A stretch of 6,993 bases of DNA from Desulfovibrionaceae bacterium UBA3823 (lineage in GTDB: Bacteria > Desulfobacterota > Desulfovibrionia > Desulfovibrionales > Desulfovibrionaceae): the NCBI GenBank assembly GCA_002369295.1, contig DFDR01000067.1:1-6993 (forward strand), read 5' to 3'. The position numbers were made by a program, and so were the translations under genes. This document shows, piece by piece, positions 1 through 6,150 of this stretch (positions are counted from its first letter, which is position 1; each line of letters opens with the position of its first letter). The notes under the pieces were generated by a model. That model was not told the DNA's origin and made no database searches. It saw only the letters and a list, made by a program, of their open reading frames with translations.

Positions 1-615
1 GAGCAGTGCGTCAGCGAGATGGCTCTCGCTGGCTTCACCGGCAGCGAAATCGGCAACAAATACCCCCAGGACGTCTCCGTCCTGAAGCATAAGCTGGACG
101 TCCGCGGCCTGCAGATCTGCAACGCCTGGTTCTCGACCCTTTTCACCTCCGAGCCCTACGAGGTCACCATCAAAAACTTCATCGCCCACCGCGACCGCCT
201 CTATGCCCTCGGCGCCCGCGTCATCGGCGTGGACATCGTGGAGGAGGCGCTGGCCTTTGCGCGCAGGAACGCCCTGGCCAACGGCGTTGATCCCGCCCCC
301 GCCTTCCTCGCCATGGACTGGCGCAGACCGGCCCTGGCGAAGGGCTCCATGGACTTCGTCTGGGGCGGAGACATCATGTACGAACGCCGCTTCGTCCAGC
401 CCGTGCTCGCCCTCTTCGCCCGCGTCCTCAAGCAGGGCGGCAGGGCCTGGGTGGCGGAACCGGGACGCGAGGTCTACCAGGCCTTCCTGCAGGGCCTCGA
501 CAGCGGGGGCTGGCGGGGACGGCGCGTGCACGTCCAGAAGGTGGACGCCCTCTATGCCCAGACCGTGCCGGTCACCGTGGCCGTGTGGGAGATAGCGCGC
601 GGCCCCCGCGCCTAG
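1..615 (+). CDS. Chimeric ORF (5' partial): IolE fragment joined to C-terminal part of a class I SAM methyltransferase
   Basis: The frame is open from base 1; codons 1-6 read EQCVSE directly before the ATG at 19, matching the conserved IolE stretch [22 protein letters not shown], so the ATG at 19 is internal and the gene begins outside the window. Residues up to about 207 (nucleotide) match inosose dehydratase (IolE; 2-keto-myo-inositol dehydration, inositol catabolism): [19 protein letters not shown] and NFIAHRD are typical. From about 229 on the protein is instead a methyltransferase of the METTL/FAM86-like type: VDIVEEAL after the second Rossmann strand, MDWRRP, then [15 protein letters not shown] and the [14 protein letters not shown] strand. 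The methyltransferase glycine-rich motif I is missing, and most of the IolE TIM barrel is missing, so neither activity should survive. Codon usage does not clearly differ between the halves. The TAG stop is at 613-615. Family assignments are from recognition of motifs; the chimera call is inference but strong. Confidence 0.8.
   Translation, partial: EQCVSEMALAGFTGSEIGNKYPQDVSVLKHKLDVRGLQICNAWFSTLFTSEPYEVTIKNFIAHRDRLYALGARVIGVDIVEEALAFARRNALANGVDPAPAFLAMDWRRPALAKGSMDFVWGGDIMYERRFVQPVLALFARVLKQGGRAWVAEPGREVYQAFLQGLDSGGWRGRRVHVQKVDALYAQTVPVTVAVWEIARGPRA
208..231 (+). other. Fusion junction between IolE and methyltransferase segments
   Basis: These bases encode LGARVIGV. Both parent families have a beta strand of this form: IolE reads roughly MGAKVIxxSEQ after the HRDFL helix, and class I methyltransferases read LGARVxGVD after motif I. 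The sequence is IolE-like before this point and methyltransferase-like after it, so the crossover lies within it. The shared stretch is about 23 bases, long enough for a short k-mer overlap in an assembly or for microhomology-driven recombination. Confidence 0.65.
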
Positions 616-652
616 GGGAGGCAGATCCGGCGGTTGCGCTCTCTGCCCCCCT
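614..652 (+). terminator. Possible hairpin at the end of the methyltransferase frame
   Basis: The left arm 614-625 (AGGGGAGGCAGA) pairs with 642-652 (TCTGCCCCCCT) in an 11-bp stem with one bulged A at 619 and a 16-base loop. It starts at the stop codon, as many terminators do. No T-tract follows (GGGGAGCGTTCC), so an intrinsic terminator is not proven; it may only be a 3'-end-stabilising hairpin. Confidence 0.35.
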
Positions 653-911
653 GGGGAGCGTTCCTGCAGCCACAGTCTCGGCATGCCTCGCTCCTGTGCA
701 GGCCCGGCATCTCCCAGCTTCGAGTGCTCCCCCTGCCGGAGCCGCGCCGGCTGCCAGCGCTTCTGCCAGGCAGGCCGAAAGAACGTGGCGCCAGGCAGGA
801 AGGCAAAGGCGGCAAGCAACGGTGGCACGGTGGCATATGCACCTTGCGATGCCTCGTGCATCTCTGCTAAAAATGGAGGCTCACCTCACTGCTCAACTGG
901 GGTTCATAGCA
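616..911. other. Intergenic region without a recognised gene (about 300 bp)
   Basis: Between the methyltransferase stop and the cyclase start I see only the hairpin at 614-652 and the candidate promoter at 844-873. The diguanylate cyclase frame is open through this stretch, but its translation here is Ala/Pro/Arg-rich with no domain character, so I treat it as untranslated. The middle (about 745-825) is GC-rich with repeated GGCAGG/GCCAGGCAGG words. Confidence 0.55.
844..873 (+). promoter_or_regulatory. Candidate promoter of the diguanylate cyclase gene, with inverted repeat in the spacer
   Basis: TTGCGA (844-849) and TAAAAA (868-873) are spaced 18 bases, and the -10 element is preceded by TG one base upstream (TGCTAAAAA), an extended -10 form. 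An inverted repeat GATGC-CTCGT-GCATC (848-862) lies between the two boxes and could be an operator. Transcription would begin near 880, which fits translation from 912 rather than from the upstream ATG at 873. Both boxes are imperfect, so this is a candidate only. Confidence 0.3.
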
Positions 912-2402
912 ATGGACAAGCTGACTCCGCCTTCGCGCATCAAGATCTTCATTCTCTCCCTCCTGACCATCGTCCTCTGCTTTCTCGCAACGACGGCAAT
1001 CTCCATCCATTTTCTCTCGAAGGTCATTGACGCCAACGAGCAGAACGAGGCCCGCCTTATCGCCGCGAATATCCACGCCCACATACGCGACTTCCTTGCC
1101 ACGCACGCCTCCGCGGCGAAGACCATGGCGGGAGACTACTTCGTCAAGGAAGCCGTGCGCGAAGACGCCAGGAAACCCCGTCTGGATCCCGGCATGCCCG
1201 AGCTGTCGCGCTTCCTGCGCGGACTCGTGAGCAGCACCGGCATCGACACGGCCTATCTCGTCTCGGACGCCACCCATCGCTACTTCTCGCACCAGGGCCT
1301 GCACAAGGTGATCAATCCGCAGGACCGCGACAACCCCGCCCACGAGCACGACACATGGTATCCGGCCTTCGTCGAGACGGGGCTTGACCGCAACATCCAG
1401 CTCGACACGAACCCCGTCGAGAAGGACGAATGGACCATCTTCTTCAACAACCGGATACTCGACGACGACGGCAAGCTGCTCGGCGTCTGCGGCGTCGGCA
1501 TCGGCATGTCGCATCTGCAGGCGCTGCTGCGCGATCTCGAAGCGCGCTACGGGGTTGAGGTGCGCATGGTGAACGAGGCGAAGACATCGCGCATCGGCAG
1601 CCGGCAGGCCTCCTTCGACAAGCGCTACCTCACCCTCGTGGAAAGCTCGACGCCCCCGAAGCCGATCAGCTTTTCCCGCACCGGCGACAAGGGCTGGGAG
1701 TGCCGCGTGGGGCTGAGCCAGTTCGACTGGGAGCTCATCGTGCAGTCCAGCCACAGCGCCGCATCGCCCTTCTCCTTCTTCATCCTCATCAACATTCTGC
1801 TCTTCCTCTGCATTTTCGGCGTGATGTTCTTCGTCATCCACAAGCTCAACCACTCAGAGAAGGAAATGCTGACGAAGATAGCCCGCATCGACCCGCTGAC
1901 CGGCCTTGAGAACCGCTCCGGCATCGACAGGGTCCACGGCATGCTGCAGGAAGGCAGCACACCCGGGGCGTTCTTCCTTTTCGACGTCGACGGCTTCAAG
2001 GCCATCAACGACACGATGGGCCACCCGGTAGGCGACATCCTGCTCCAGCGCATCGGCGGCATTCTGCAGACATCCTTCCGCAAAAGCGATGTTGTCTCGC
2101 GCCTCGGCGGCGACGAATTCATGGTCTTTTCGCCCGGCCTGCAGGGCGATGAACGCATAGACAACAAGGCGCGGCAGCTGGAGGAAGCCATGCATGAGAT
2201 ACGCCGGCTGCGCGACAGCCCGGACGAGTCCGACGTCGCCATCTCCTTCAGCATAGGCGTTGCGCTCTTCCCCCAGCACGGCAAGACCTTCGACGAGCTG
2301 TACAACTGCGCCGACACGGCCCTCTACCATGCCAAGGCCACCGGCAAGGACCGCTACGTCGTCTTCGATGCCTCCCTCATTCCCAATGCGGATTCCCGCT
2401 AG
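912..2402 (+). CDS. Membrane diguanylate cyclase with dCache-like periplasmic sensor and GGDEF domain
   Basis: This 496-residue enzyme should make cyclic di-GMP from two GTP at the inner membrane in response to an external ligand. A first membrane helix spans residues about 10-35 and a second 286-310. The ~250 residues between them form a dCache-like sensor, with DTWYPAF (147-153), EWTIFFNNRI and the GKLLGVCGVGIG strand typical of Cache domains. The GGDEF domain follows: DPLTGLENR at 327-335, FDVDGFKxIND at 357-367, an intact GGDEF at 399-403, and the C-terminal SIGVALFP and ADTALYHAKxxGKDR motifs. RKSD at 390-393 lies five residues before GGDEF, the position of the inhibitory I-site, so product inhibition is expected. 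I chose ATG 912 because it sits just before the first helix with GGGG about nine bases upstream; ATG 873 is an alternative, and the frame is open back to 585. The gene stands alone. The specific ligand is not predictable here. Confidence 0.93.
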   Translation: MDKLTPPSRIKIFILSLLTIVLCFLATTAISIHFLSKVIDANEQNEARLIAANIHAHIRDFLATHASAAKTMAGDYFVKEAVREDARKPRLDPGMPELSRFLRGLVSSTGIDTAYLVSDATHRYFSHQGLHKVINPQDRDNPAHEHDTWYPAFVETGLDRNIQLDTNPVEKDEWTIFFNNRILDDDGKLLGVCGVGIGMSHLQALLRDLEARYGVEVRMVNEAKTSRIGSRQASFDKRYLTLVESSTPPKPISFSRTGDKGWECRVGLSQFDWELIVQSSHSAASPFSFFILINILLFLCIFGVMFFVIHKLNHSEKEMLTKIARIDPLTGLENRSGIDRVHGMLQEGSTPGAFFLFDVDGFKAINDTMGHPVGDILLQRIGGILQTSFRKSDVVSRLGGDEFMVFSPGLQGDERIDNKARQLEEAMHEIRRLRDSPDESDVAISFSIGVALFPQHGKTFDELYNCADTALYHAKATGKDRYVVFDASLIPNADSR

Positions 2403-3068
2403 GCCTGCGCCGGCGGGGCAGAAGCGCGAAAGGCAAGGCAGGGCGCCGCGTCCATGACGTGCGCCCTTCGCCGCAGGCAGCAGAGCTCGGCTGAGCGCAG
2501 GCCTTGCGCAGAACCGGGGCAGGCGCTCTGGCCGGATCCGCTTCAGCGGGCGGGCGCCATAGCTCCGCCTTCCTCAGCAAGCGACACGGGAAGGCCGCCG
2601 GAGGCCAATGGCCGCTGCTGGCAGAACAGCGCTCTTTCGGGTTCAGTGAAAGGCTGAATGGGCAAGGCCAAGAGAAGCAAGGGCAGGAGAGCCAAAGCCA
2701 GCAGAGGCAAGGGCGCCTTCCCCGTCGCGGAGCATCTGGCCAAGGCGAGGCAAGGGCTCGTGCCAGCGACTAGGCGCAGAGCGCCACGGCTCACGCAGAG
2801 CGAAGGGAAAGCCTGCGATTGCCATGAACAGCCAGGGAGCGGCGCCCGCGCCAAGAACGGGGGGCGTGAGCGGATCGCAGACCTTGCGGCCGGCCGCCCC
2901 AAGGCCCGGCTGCGGCTGCACCCATGGCAAGGCTTGAGGCTTCTGCCCACGCCATGCCCTAGGCCCCAAAGGCCGCATCAGCTACGCTTGGGGCGACTTG
3001 ATGCAGGCTGGTGCAGATTGGTGCAGCTTGGCTCTTCCAGAACCAATGCCGTCAACGAGCTGGGCCAG
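2403..3068. other. Long convergent intergenic region, purine-rich and repetitive, no convincing gene
   Basis: About 670 bases separate the cyclase stop from the stop of the 124-residue gene on the opposite strand, long for a convergent gap. Open frames exist on both strands, but their products are low-complexity (Lys/Arg/Gly-rich on +, Ala/Leu/Pro-rich on -) without recognisable motifs or good ribosome binding sites, as expected of GC-rich DNA. The + strand from about 2655 to 2760 is full of GCAAGG/GGCAAGG words, including an 11-bp direct repeat GAGGCAAGGGC at 2704-2714 and 2747-2757. CGCCCCAAG (2895-2903) and CTTGGGGCG (2987-2995) form a distant inverted repeat. No terminator with a T-tract was seen for either flanking gene. 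Confidence 0.5.
3001..3030. repeat. Three tandem copies of a 10-bp repeat
   Basis: ATGCAGGCTG, GTGCAGATTG and GTGCAGCTTG lie head to tail with core TGCAG in each, a spacing of one DNA helical turn. The array is about 40 bases past the stop of the 124-residue minus-strand gene. Function unknown; a short run like this could also arise by slippage. Confidence 0.6.
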
Positions 3069-3443
3069 CTAGCATTTTTTGGCAACGCGGAAGGGTATCC
3101 AGTGGAAGGATTCGTCCACTTCGTGGGTGGGGCCTATGGCCCATTCGTGGTCCACCCAGCCCTTGCGCTTGGCGATGGCTTTGGCAACGCCGGCCGCATC
3201 GATGACGGGGTGGCGCTTGAAGACGTTGCTCAGGCCGTAGGTCAGGCTGCAGACGAGGCACTTGCCGGGCCTGCGGCGGAGTTCGAAGGCCATCTCCACA
3301 TGGTCGGCGGCATCCGTGCGCACCGTGAGAACGATGTCGTAGGCGCCTTCCTCGACGCCGCCAAAAAGGGCTTCGAAAAACTTGTCGGTGCGCTCAGCAG
3401 GAAAAATCTCCTGCAGATAGGCATTGTCAATGGTGCTTGCCAC
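3069..3443 (-). CDS. Conserved small protein of unknown function, overlapping gluQ
   Basis: This 124-residue soluble protein has no signal peptide or membrane segment. It opens with an acidic-aromatic segment (IFPAERTDKFFEALFGG, about 13-29), then two strand-like stretches (YDIVLTVR, HVEMAFELRRRPG), a CLVC pair (Cys62, Cys65) in GKCLVCSLTYGLSNVF, and a C-terminal half with HPVID, KRKGWVDHEWAIG and SFHWIPFRV. It resembles a small family I recall from Desulfovibrio genomes, often carrying the misleading database name 'pancreas/duodenum homeobox protein 1'; that is memory, not a search. The start is GTG at 3443-3441 with GGAGG three bases upstream; no ATG lies near the N-terminus. It overlaps the end of gluQ by 17 bases in another frame, so the two are probably co-transcribed and translationally coupled. 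The Cys pair plus terminal Cys could bind a metal, but the function is unknown. Confidence 0.85.
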   Translation of the reverse strand: MASTIDNAYLQEIFPAERTDKFFEALFGGVEEGAYDIVLTVRTDAADHVEMAFELRRRPGKCLVCSLTYGLSNVFKRHPVIDAAGVAKAIAKRKGWVDHEWAIGPTHEVDESFHWIPFRVAKKC

Positions 3444-4425
3444 GCTCCTCCCCCCTGCCCGTCAGCCAGGCCATGTCGTTGTCGGACAGCTTGTAGTCCG
3501 CAGGAGGCATTGTACTGATTTGGAAAGAATGCACAAGATCCCGCGGATGCACTTCTTCGAGCCTGTCGCAAAGCCCTGCGGCGCGGGCCAGCAGGCCCAC
3601 GACGCGCCAGGGGGAGACGCCCAGGTCCCGAAGGCTCCTCAGGCTCAGGCTGGCGTGCCGCTTGGCCAGCCGCTCGCCCTCGGCGTCGAGGAGCAGCGGG
3701 ATGTGGACATAGGACGGCGCCTCCAAGCCCAGCGCGTCCAGGAGGGCCAGCTGCCGGGGCGTCGAGGGCAGGATGTCGCGGCCGCGCACCACCTGGGTGA
3801 CGCCCATGAGGGCGTCGTCCACGCTCACGGCAAGCTGATAGGAGAAGACGCCGTCCGAACGGCGCAGGCTGAAGTCGCCTCCGCAGTCCGCAAGCGCACG
3901 CTCCTGCAGGCCGTAGAGGCCGTCGGCGAAGCGGTAGACCCTGTCCGTCGACCTGAAGCGCCAGGAGAAGCGCTCCCCCTTGGCGATGCGCCGGGCTGCC
4001 TCTGCCGGATGCAGGCCGCGGCAGGTGCCGGGATAGGCTGCGCCGGCATCGCCGACGTGCGGCGCCGAGGCCATGCTCCGCACGTCCTTTCTGGAGCAGA
4101 AGCAGGGATAGGCAAGCCCCCTCGAGACAAGCATCTGCAGGGCCTCTTCGTAGAGGGGAAAGCGGTTGCTCTGGTGGTAGGCGGCCAGCTCCCGCTCGGG
4201 CGTCGGCCCCTCGTCCCAGTCCAGGCCAAGCCAGCGCATGTCGCTCATGAGCAGCTGCATGTAGACGGGGCTGCAGCGCTCGAGGTCCAGATCCTCCATG
4301 CGCAGGAGGATCTCGCCGCCCGCCTGCCGGGCGGCCAGCCAGGCAAGGAGGAAGGACCAGGCGTTGCCAAGATGCGCAAGCCCCGTGGGGCTTGGGGCGA
4401 ACCTGCCCCGTACCGTTTGTGCCAC
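3427..4425 (-). CDS. gluQ: Glutamyl-Q tRNA(Asp) synthetase
   Basis: This 332-residue cytoplasmic enzyme activates glutamate and attaches it to the queuosine base at position 34 of tRNA(Asp). It is a truncated GluRS-like catalytic core lacking the anticodon-binding domain, close to the usual ~300 residues. Visible motifs: RFAPSPTGLAHLGNA (8-22, HIGH class), LRMEDLDLER (41-50, Glu site), a zinc site C108-x-C110 with Y131 and C135 in YPGTCRG as in E. coli GluQRS, VVRGRDIL, and a degenerate KMSKS loop ERLAKRHAS (251-259). I chose GTG at 4425-4423 because AAGGAG lies six bases upstream and the catalytic fold starts at once; the frame is open 77 codons further to 4656, but that part is low-complexity and crosses the terminator of the upstream gene. 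The TGA at 3429-3427 lies inside the next gene. A promoter between 4426 and 4605 is expected but none is clear. Confidence 0.95.
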   Translation of the reverse strand: MAQTVRGRFAPSPTGLAHLGNAWSFLLAWLAARQAGGEILLRMEDLDLERCSPVYMQLLMSDMRWLGLDWDEGPTPERELAAYHQSNRFPLYEEALQMLVSRGLAYPCFCSRKDVRSMASAPHVGDAGAAYPGTCRGLHPAEAARRIAKGERFSWRFRSTDRVYRFADGLYGLQERALADCGGDFSLRRSDGVFSYQLAVSVDDALMGVTQVVRGRDILPSTPRQLALLDALGLEAPSYVHIPLLLDAEGERLAKRHASLSLRSLRDLGVSPWRVVGLLARAAGLCDRLEEVHPRDLVHSFQISTMPPADYKLSDNDMAWLTGRGEERGKHH

Positions 4426-4431
4426 AAGACG

Positions 4432-4437
4432 CTCCTT
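4432..4437 (-). promoter_or_regulatory. Ribosome binding site of gluQ (decides the GTG start)
   Basis: On the minus strand AAGGAG precedes GTG by six bases (CGTCTT). It fixes the non-ATG start at 4425 over the upstream ATG at 4656. The same CGCAAGGAG string precedes the alpha-hydroxy-acid dehydrogenase gene. Confidence 0.8.
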
Positions 4438-4605
4438 GCGGGAAGGATCTGGGAAAGAATCTGCGGGAGTGGCCCGCGGGAATGGCCTGCCGGCGCCGAA
4501 GCCGGCCTGTCCCTTCGGGGCCCTTTCCGGGGCCTTTGCTGGAGGGCCGGCCGCGCAGTCCCCACGGCAGCCGAGAGAGGCGGAGAGCACCGCCGGAGCG
4601 CGCGT

Positions 4606-4654
4606 AAAAGGCAGGGCCCGGCATCCTCTGGGGCTTTGCGGGAGGATGCCGGGC
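4606..4654 (-). terminator. Intrinsic terminator of the alpha-hydroxy-acid dehydrogenase gene
   Basis: Two perfect 13-base arms, 4616-4628 and 4642-4654 (GCCCGGCATCCTC against GAGGATGCCGGGC), enclose a 13-base loop. Read on the minus strand the stem is followed by CCTGCCTTTTA, a modest T-tract. It lies about 70 bases after the stop codon at 4725 and about 180 bases before the gluQ start, so it separates the two genes into different transcripts. The T-tract is short and six bases off the stem, so termination may be partial. Confidence 0.6.
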
Positions 4655-4724
4655 AAAGCAGGCCTTGCCCAGGCAGGCGGAAGAAGGGCTGTCCCTTCCC
4701 TGCCCGCCAGGACTGCCGTCTGGC

Positions 4725-5744
4725 CTAGTCCCTGTAGACGAGTTCGCCGCTGATGTCGGCGACCGAGCCCACGCCGGTCAGCAGCATGGCTTGGGAGAAG
4801 GTGCCCTTGATGCCGGCGAAGTAGTCCCTGACGCCTTCGCCGAGGCCGCCGATGGCGGCCACGCTCACGGGGCGGCCGATGAAGACGCAGTCGGCGCCGA
4901 GGGCGAGCATCTTGAGGACGTCGACGCCCGTGCGGACGGCGCCGTCGGCAATGATGGCCAGGCGGCCGCGGACGGCCGAGGCGATGCGGGGAAGCACCTG
5001 GGCCGTGCCGGGGCAGTGGTCAAGGATGCGTCCGCCGTGGTTGGAGACCACGATGGCGTCGCAGCCGCAGGCCACGGCCTTCTCGGCATCCTGGGGCGTC
5101 ATGATGCCCTTGACGATGAAGGGGAAGCCCTGCTTGTGGCAGTGCTCGACCACCTTGGTCAGCTCCTCCATGTTCATGGGCGTCACGGGACGGCCCATCT
5201 TGCGCAGGGTGACGAGGCCGGCCGCATCGACGTCCATGCCGACGGCGAGGGGCTTGCAGTCCATGACCCTGTCGAGCTTCTCGAAGAGCTCGGCGCCTTC
5301 CCAGGGCTTGATGAAGGGAATGCCGGCGTGTCGCTTCATGGCCTTGACGGCTGCGTCGATAATGAAGGGGGGCACGCCGTCGCCAGTGCAGCCGACGGTG
5401 CCGGCTTCCTCGCAGCCGCCGAGCACGGCCTCGATGTAGTCGTCTTCCGTGACCTGGTCGGTCATGTTGAAGGAAACGCCGCCGATGGGGGCCGCCATGG
5501 CGGGCAGCTCGAGCCTGCGGCCGAGGAAGGTGCAGGAGGTGTCGGGCTCCTTGACGCCGTGCAGGGCCGTCATGTTGAGCGTGACGGCCTTGAGCGCGTC
5601 GTAGTTGTTCTGGAAGGCGGAACCGGTGCCGAGGCCGCCCATGCCGGGCACTTCGCCGGCGCAGGCTCTGCCGTTGCACTGGGGACAGACCCGGCAGTGC
5701 CCTTTCATGAAGGCGCGCGCCTTCTCTCTCACATTCTCAGCCAT
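4725..5744 (-). CDS. FMN-dependent alpha-hydroxy-acid dehydrogenase/oxidase family protein, Cys-rich N-terminus
   Basis: This 339-residue enzyme belongs to the glycolate oxidase / L-lactate dehydrogenase (LldD) flavoprotein family, which oxidises 2-hydroxy acids to 2-oxo acids. The TIM barrel shows APIGG (85-89), FIVKG with the FMN-contacting Lys212, SNHGGRILDH with catalytic His236 and Arg239, IIADGAVRTGVDVLKMLALGA (FMN phosphate binding) and FIGRP (288-292). Instead of the usual N-terminal segment it begins with CRVCPQCNGRAC, Cys at 17, 20, 23 and 28, followed by PGMGGLGTGSAF; I recall this form from anaerobes, and it could hold an Fe-S cluster or other metal, which is inference. There is no membrane segment. 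ATG 5744 is chosen because AAGGAG lies seven bases upstream; the frame is open to 5882 without domain character. It is transcribed alone toward the terminator at 4606-4654. Substrate (lactate, glycolate or other) cannot be told; an isomerase-like role is also possible in this fold. Confidence 0.92.
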   Translation of the reverse strand: MAENVREKARAFMKGHCRVCPQCNGRACAGEVPGMGGLGTGSAFQNNYDALKAVTLNMTALHGVKEPDTSCTFLGRRLELPAMAAPIGGVSFNMTDQVTEDDYIEAVLGGCEEAGTVGCTGDGVPPFIIDAAVKAMKRHAGIPFIKPWEGAELFEKLDRVMDCKPLAVGMDVDAAGLVTLRKMGRPVTPMNMEELTKVVEHCHKQGFPFIVKGIMTPQDAEKAVACGCDAIVVSNHGGRILDHCPGTAQVLPRIASAVRGRLAIIADGAVRTGVDVLKMLALGADCVFIGRPVSVAAIGGLGEGVRDYFAGIKGTFSQAMLLTGVGSVADISGELVYRD

Positions 5745-5751
5745 GGGAAGT

Positions 5752-5757
5752 CTCCTT
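5752..5757 (-). promoter_or_regulatory. Ribosome binding site of the alpha-hydroxy-acid dehydrogenase gene
   Basis: AAGGAG on the minus strand stands seven bases before ATG 5744 (spacer ACTTCCC). It settles the start over the 46-codon upstream open extension. Confidence 0.8.
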
Positions 5758-5812
5758 GCGTAAAAAACAGGTTGGGTTGCGCAGACAGCGTCCTGCTCGA
5801 AACGCCCGGCCC

Positions 5813-5844
5813 CACGCCAGGGCGTGTCCTGCACGGCGCCGTGC
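5813..5844. promoter_or_regulatory. Two adjacent palindromes upstream of the dehydrogenase gene, possible operators
   Basis: CACGCC-AG-GGCGTG (5813-5826) is a 6+2+6 inverted repeat and GCACGGCGCCGTGC (5831-5844) is a perfect 14-bp palindrome, four bases apart. They lie about 70-100 bases upstream of the start codon on the minus strand, a plausible place for a dimeric repressor or activator. No regulator gene is adjacent, and GC-rich DNA makes such palindromes commoner. Confidence 0.4.
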
Positions 5845-6120
5845 GGAAGGCCCTTGTAGCACCCTCGCAGGAAGGCAGGCAAGACAGTCTGGCGCCCCCC
5901 GTGGCGACCCGCCCGGGGCCGATCCGCAGGCCTTCAGAACACGGTGCAGGACCTTGAAGGCAACCTACTTTTTTGCTAAGCTTCCTTTGCACCGAAGGGC
6001 GCTCGCCTATCTTTCCTTTTGGTGGAATACAGCGCCCCTTTCGGGCTGTGCGCCTCTCTGGAGCCCTGCCAAGCGCAGTTTTCCGGCCGAAGCTTGCAGC
6101 CTGCGCCTGAAACGCTATCA

Positions 6121-6132
6121 TGCCTGCAGGCA
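6121..6132. repeat. Perfect 12-bp palindrome
   Basis: TGCCTGCAGGCA reads the same on both strands. It lies 70 bases before the start codon of the 3' gene, in its probable leader or promoter. Function unknown. Confidence 0.5.
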
Positions 6133-6150
6133 GGGCTTTCCCTTCCCTCC

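Noticed and set aside
19..615. ATG at 19 as the true start of the first gene
   Set aside because: The six codons before it are open and match the conserved IolE sequence EQCxSE, so the frame enters from outside the window.
712..740. TTCGAGT string resembling a tRNA T-loop
   Set aside because: The flanking bases give only a 3-bp stem, and no acceptor, D or anticodon arms can be built around it.
585..911. N-terminal extension of the diguanylate cyclase back to 585
   Set aside because: It overlaps the preceding gene, is Ala/Pro/Arg-rich without domain character, and the first membrane helix begins right after 912.
867..1853. Long minus-strand frame opposite the cyclase sensor
   Set aside because: It is the antisense of a gene with clear domains; its product has no recognisable motif.
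1625..2317. Minus-strand frame opposite the GGDEF domain
   Set aside because: Antisense shadow of a conserved catalytic domain.
2543..2978. Two minus-strand frames in the convergent gap
   Set aside because: Their products are Ala/Leu/Pro-rich, overlap each other and show no domain or initiation signal.
2658..3518. 286-residue plus-strand frame with a Lys/Arg-rich start
   Set aside because: Its second half is antisense to the 124-residue gene and gluQ end, its first half is low-complexity, and there is no good ribosome binding site.
4426..4656. 77-codon N-terminal extension of gluQ
   Set aside because: It crosses the upstream gene's terminator and lacks conservation features, whereas the GTG at 4425 has a well-placed AAGGAG.
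3242..4728. Very long frames on both strands over gluQ (3242-4624 minus and 3424-4728 plus)
   Set aside because: They are alternative-frame shadows in GC-rich DNA; only the frame 4425-3427 carries synthetase motifs.
4665..5957. 430-residue plus-strand frame opposite the dehydrogenase
   Set aside because: It is Asp/Gly/Ala/His-rich antisense sequence of a well-recognised flavoenzyme.
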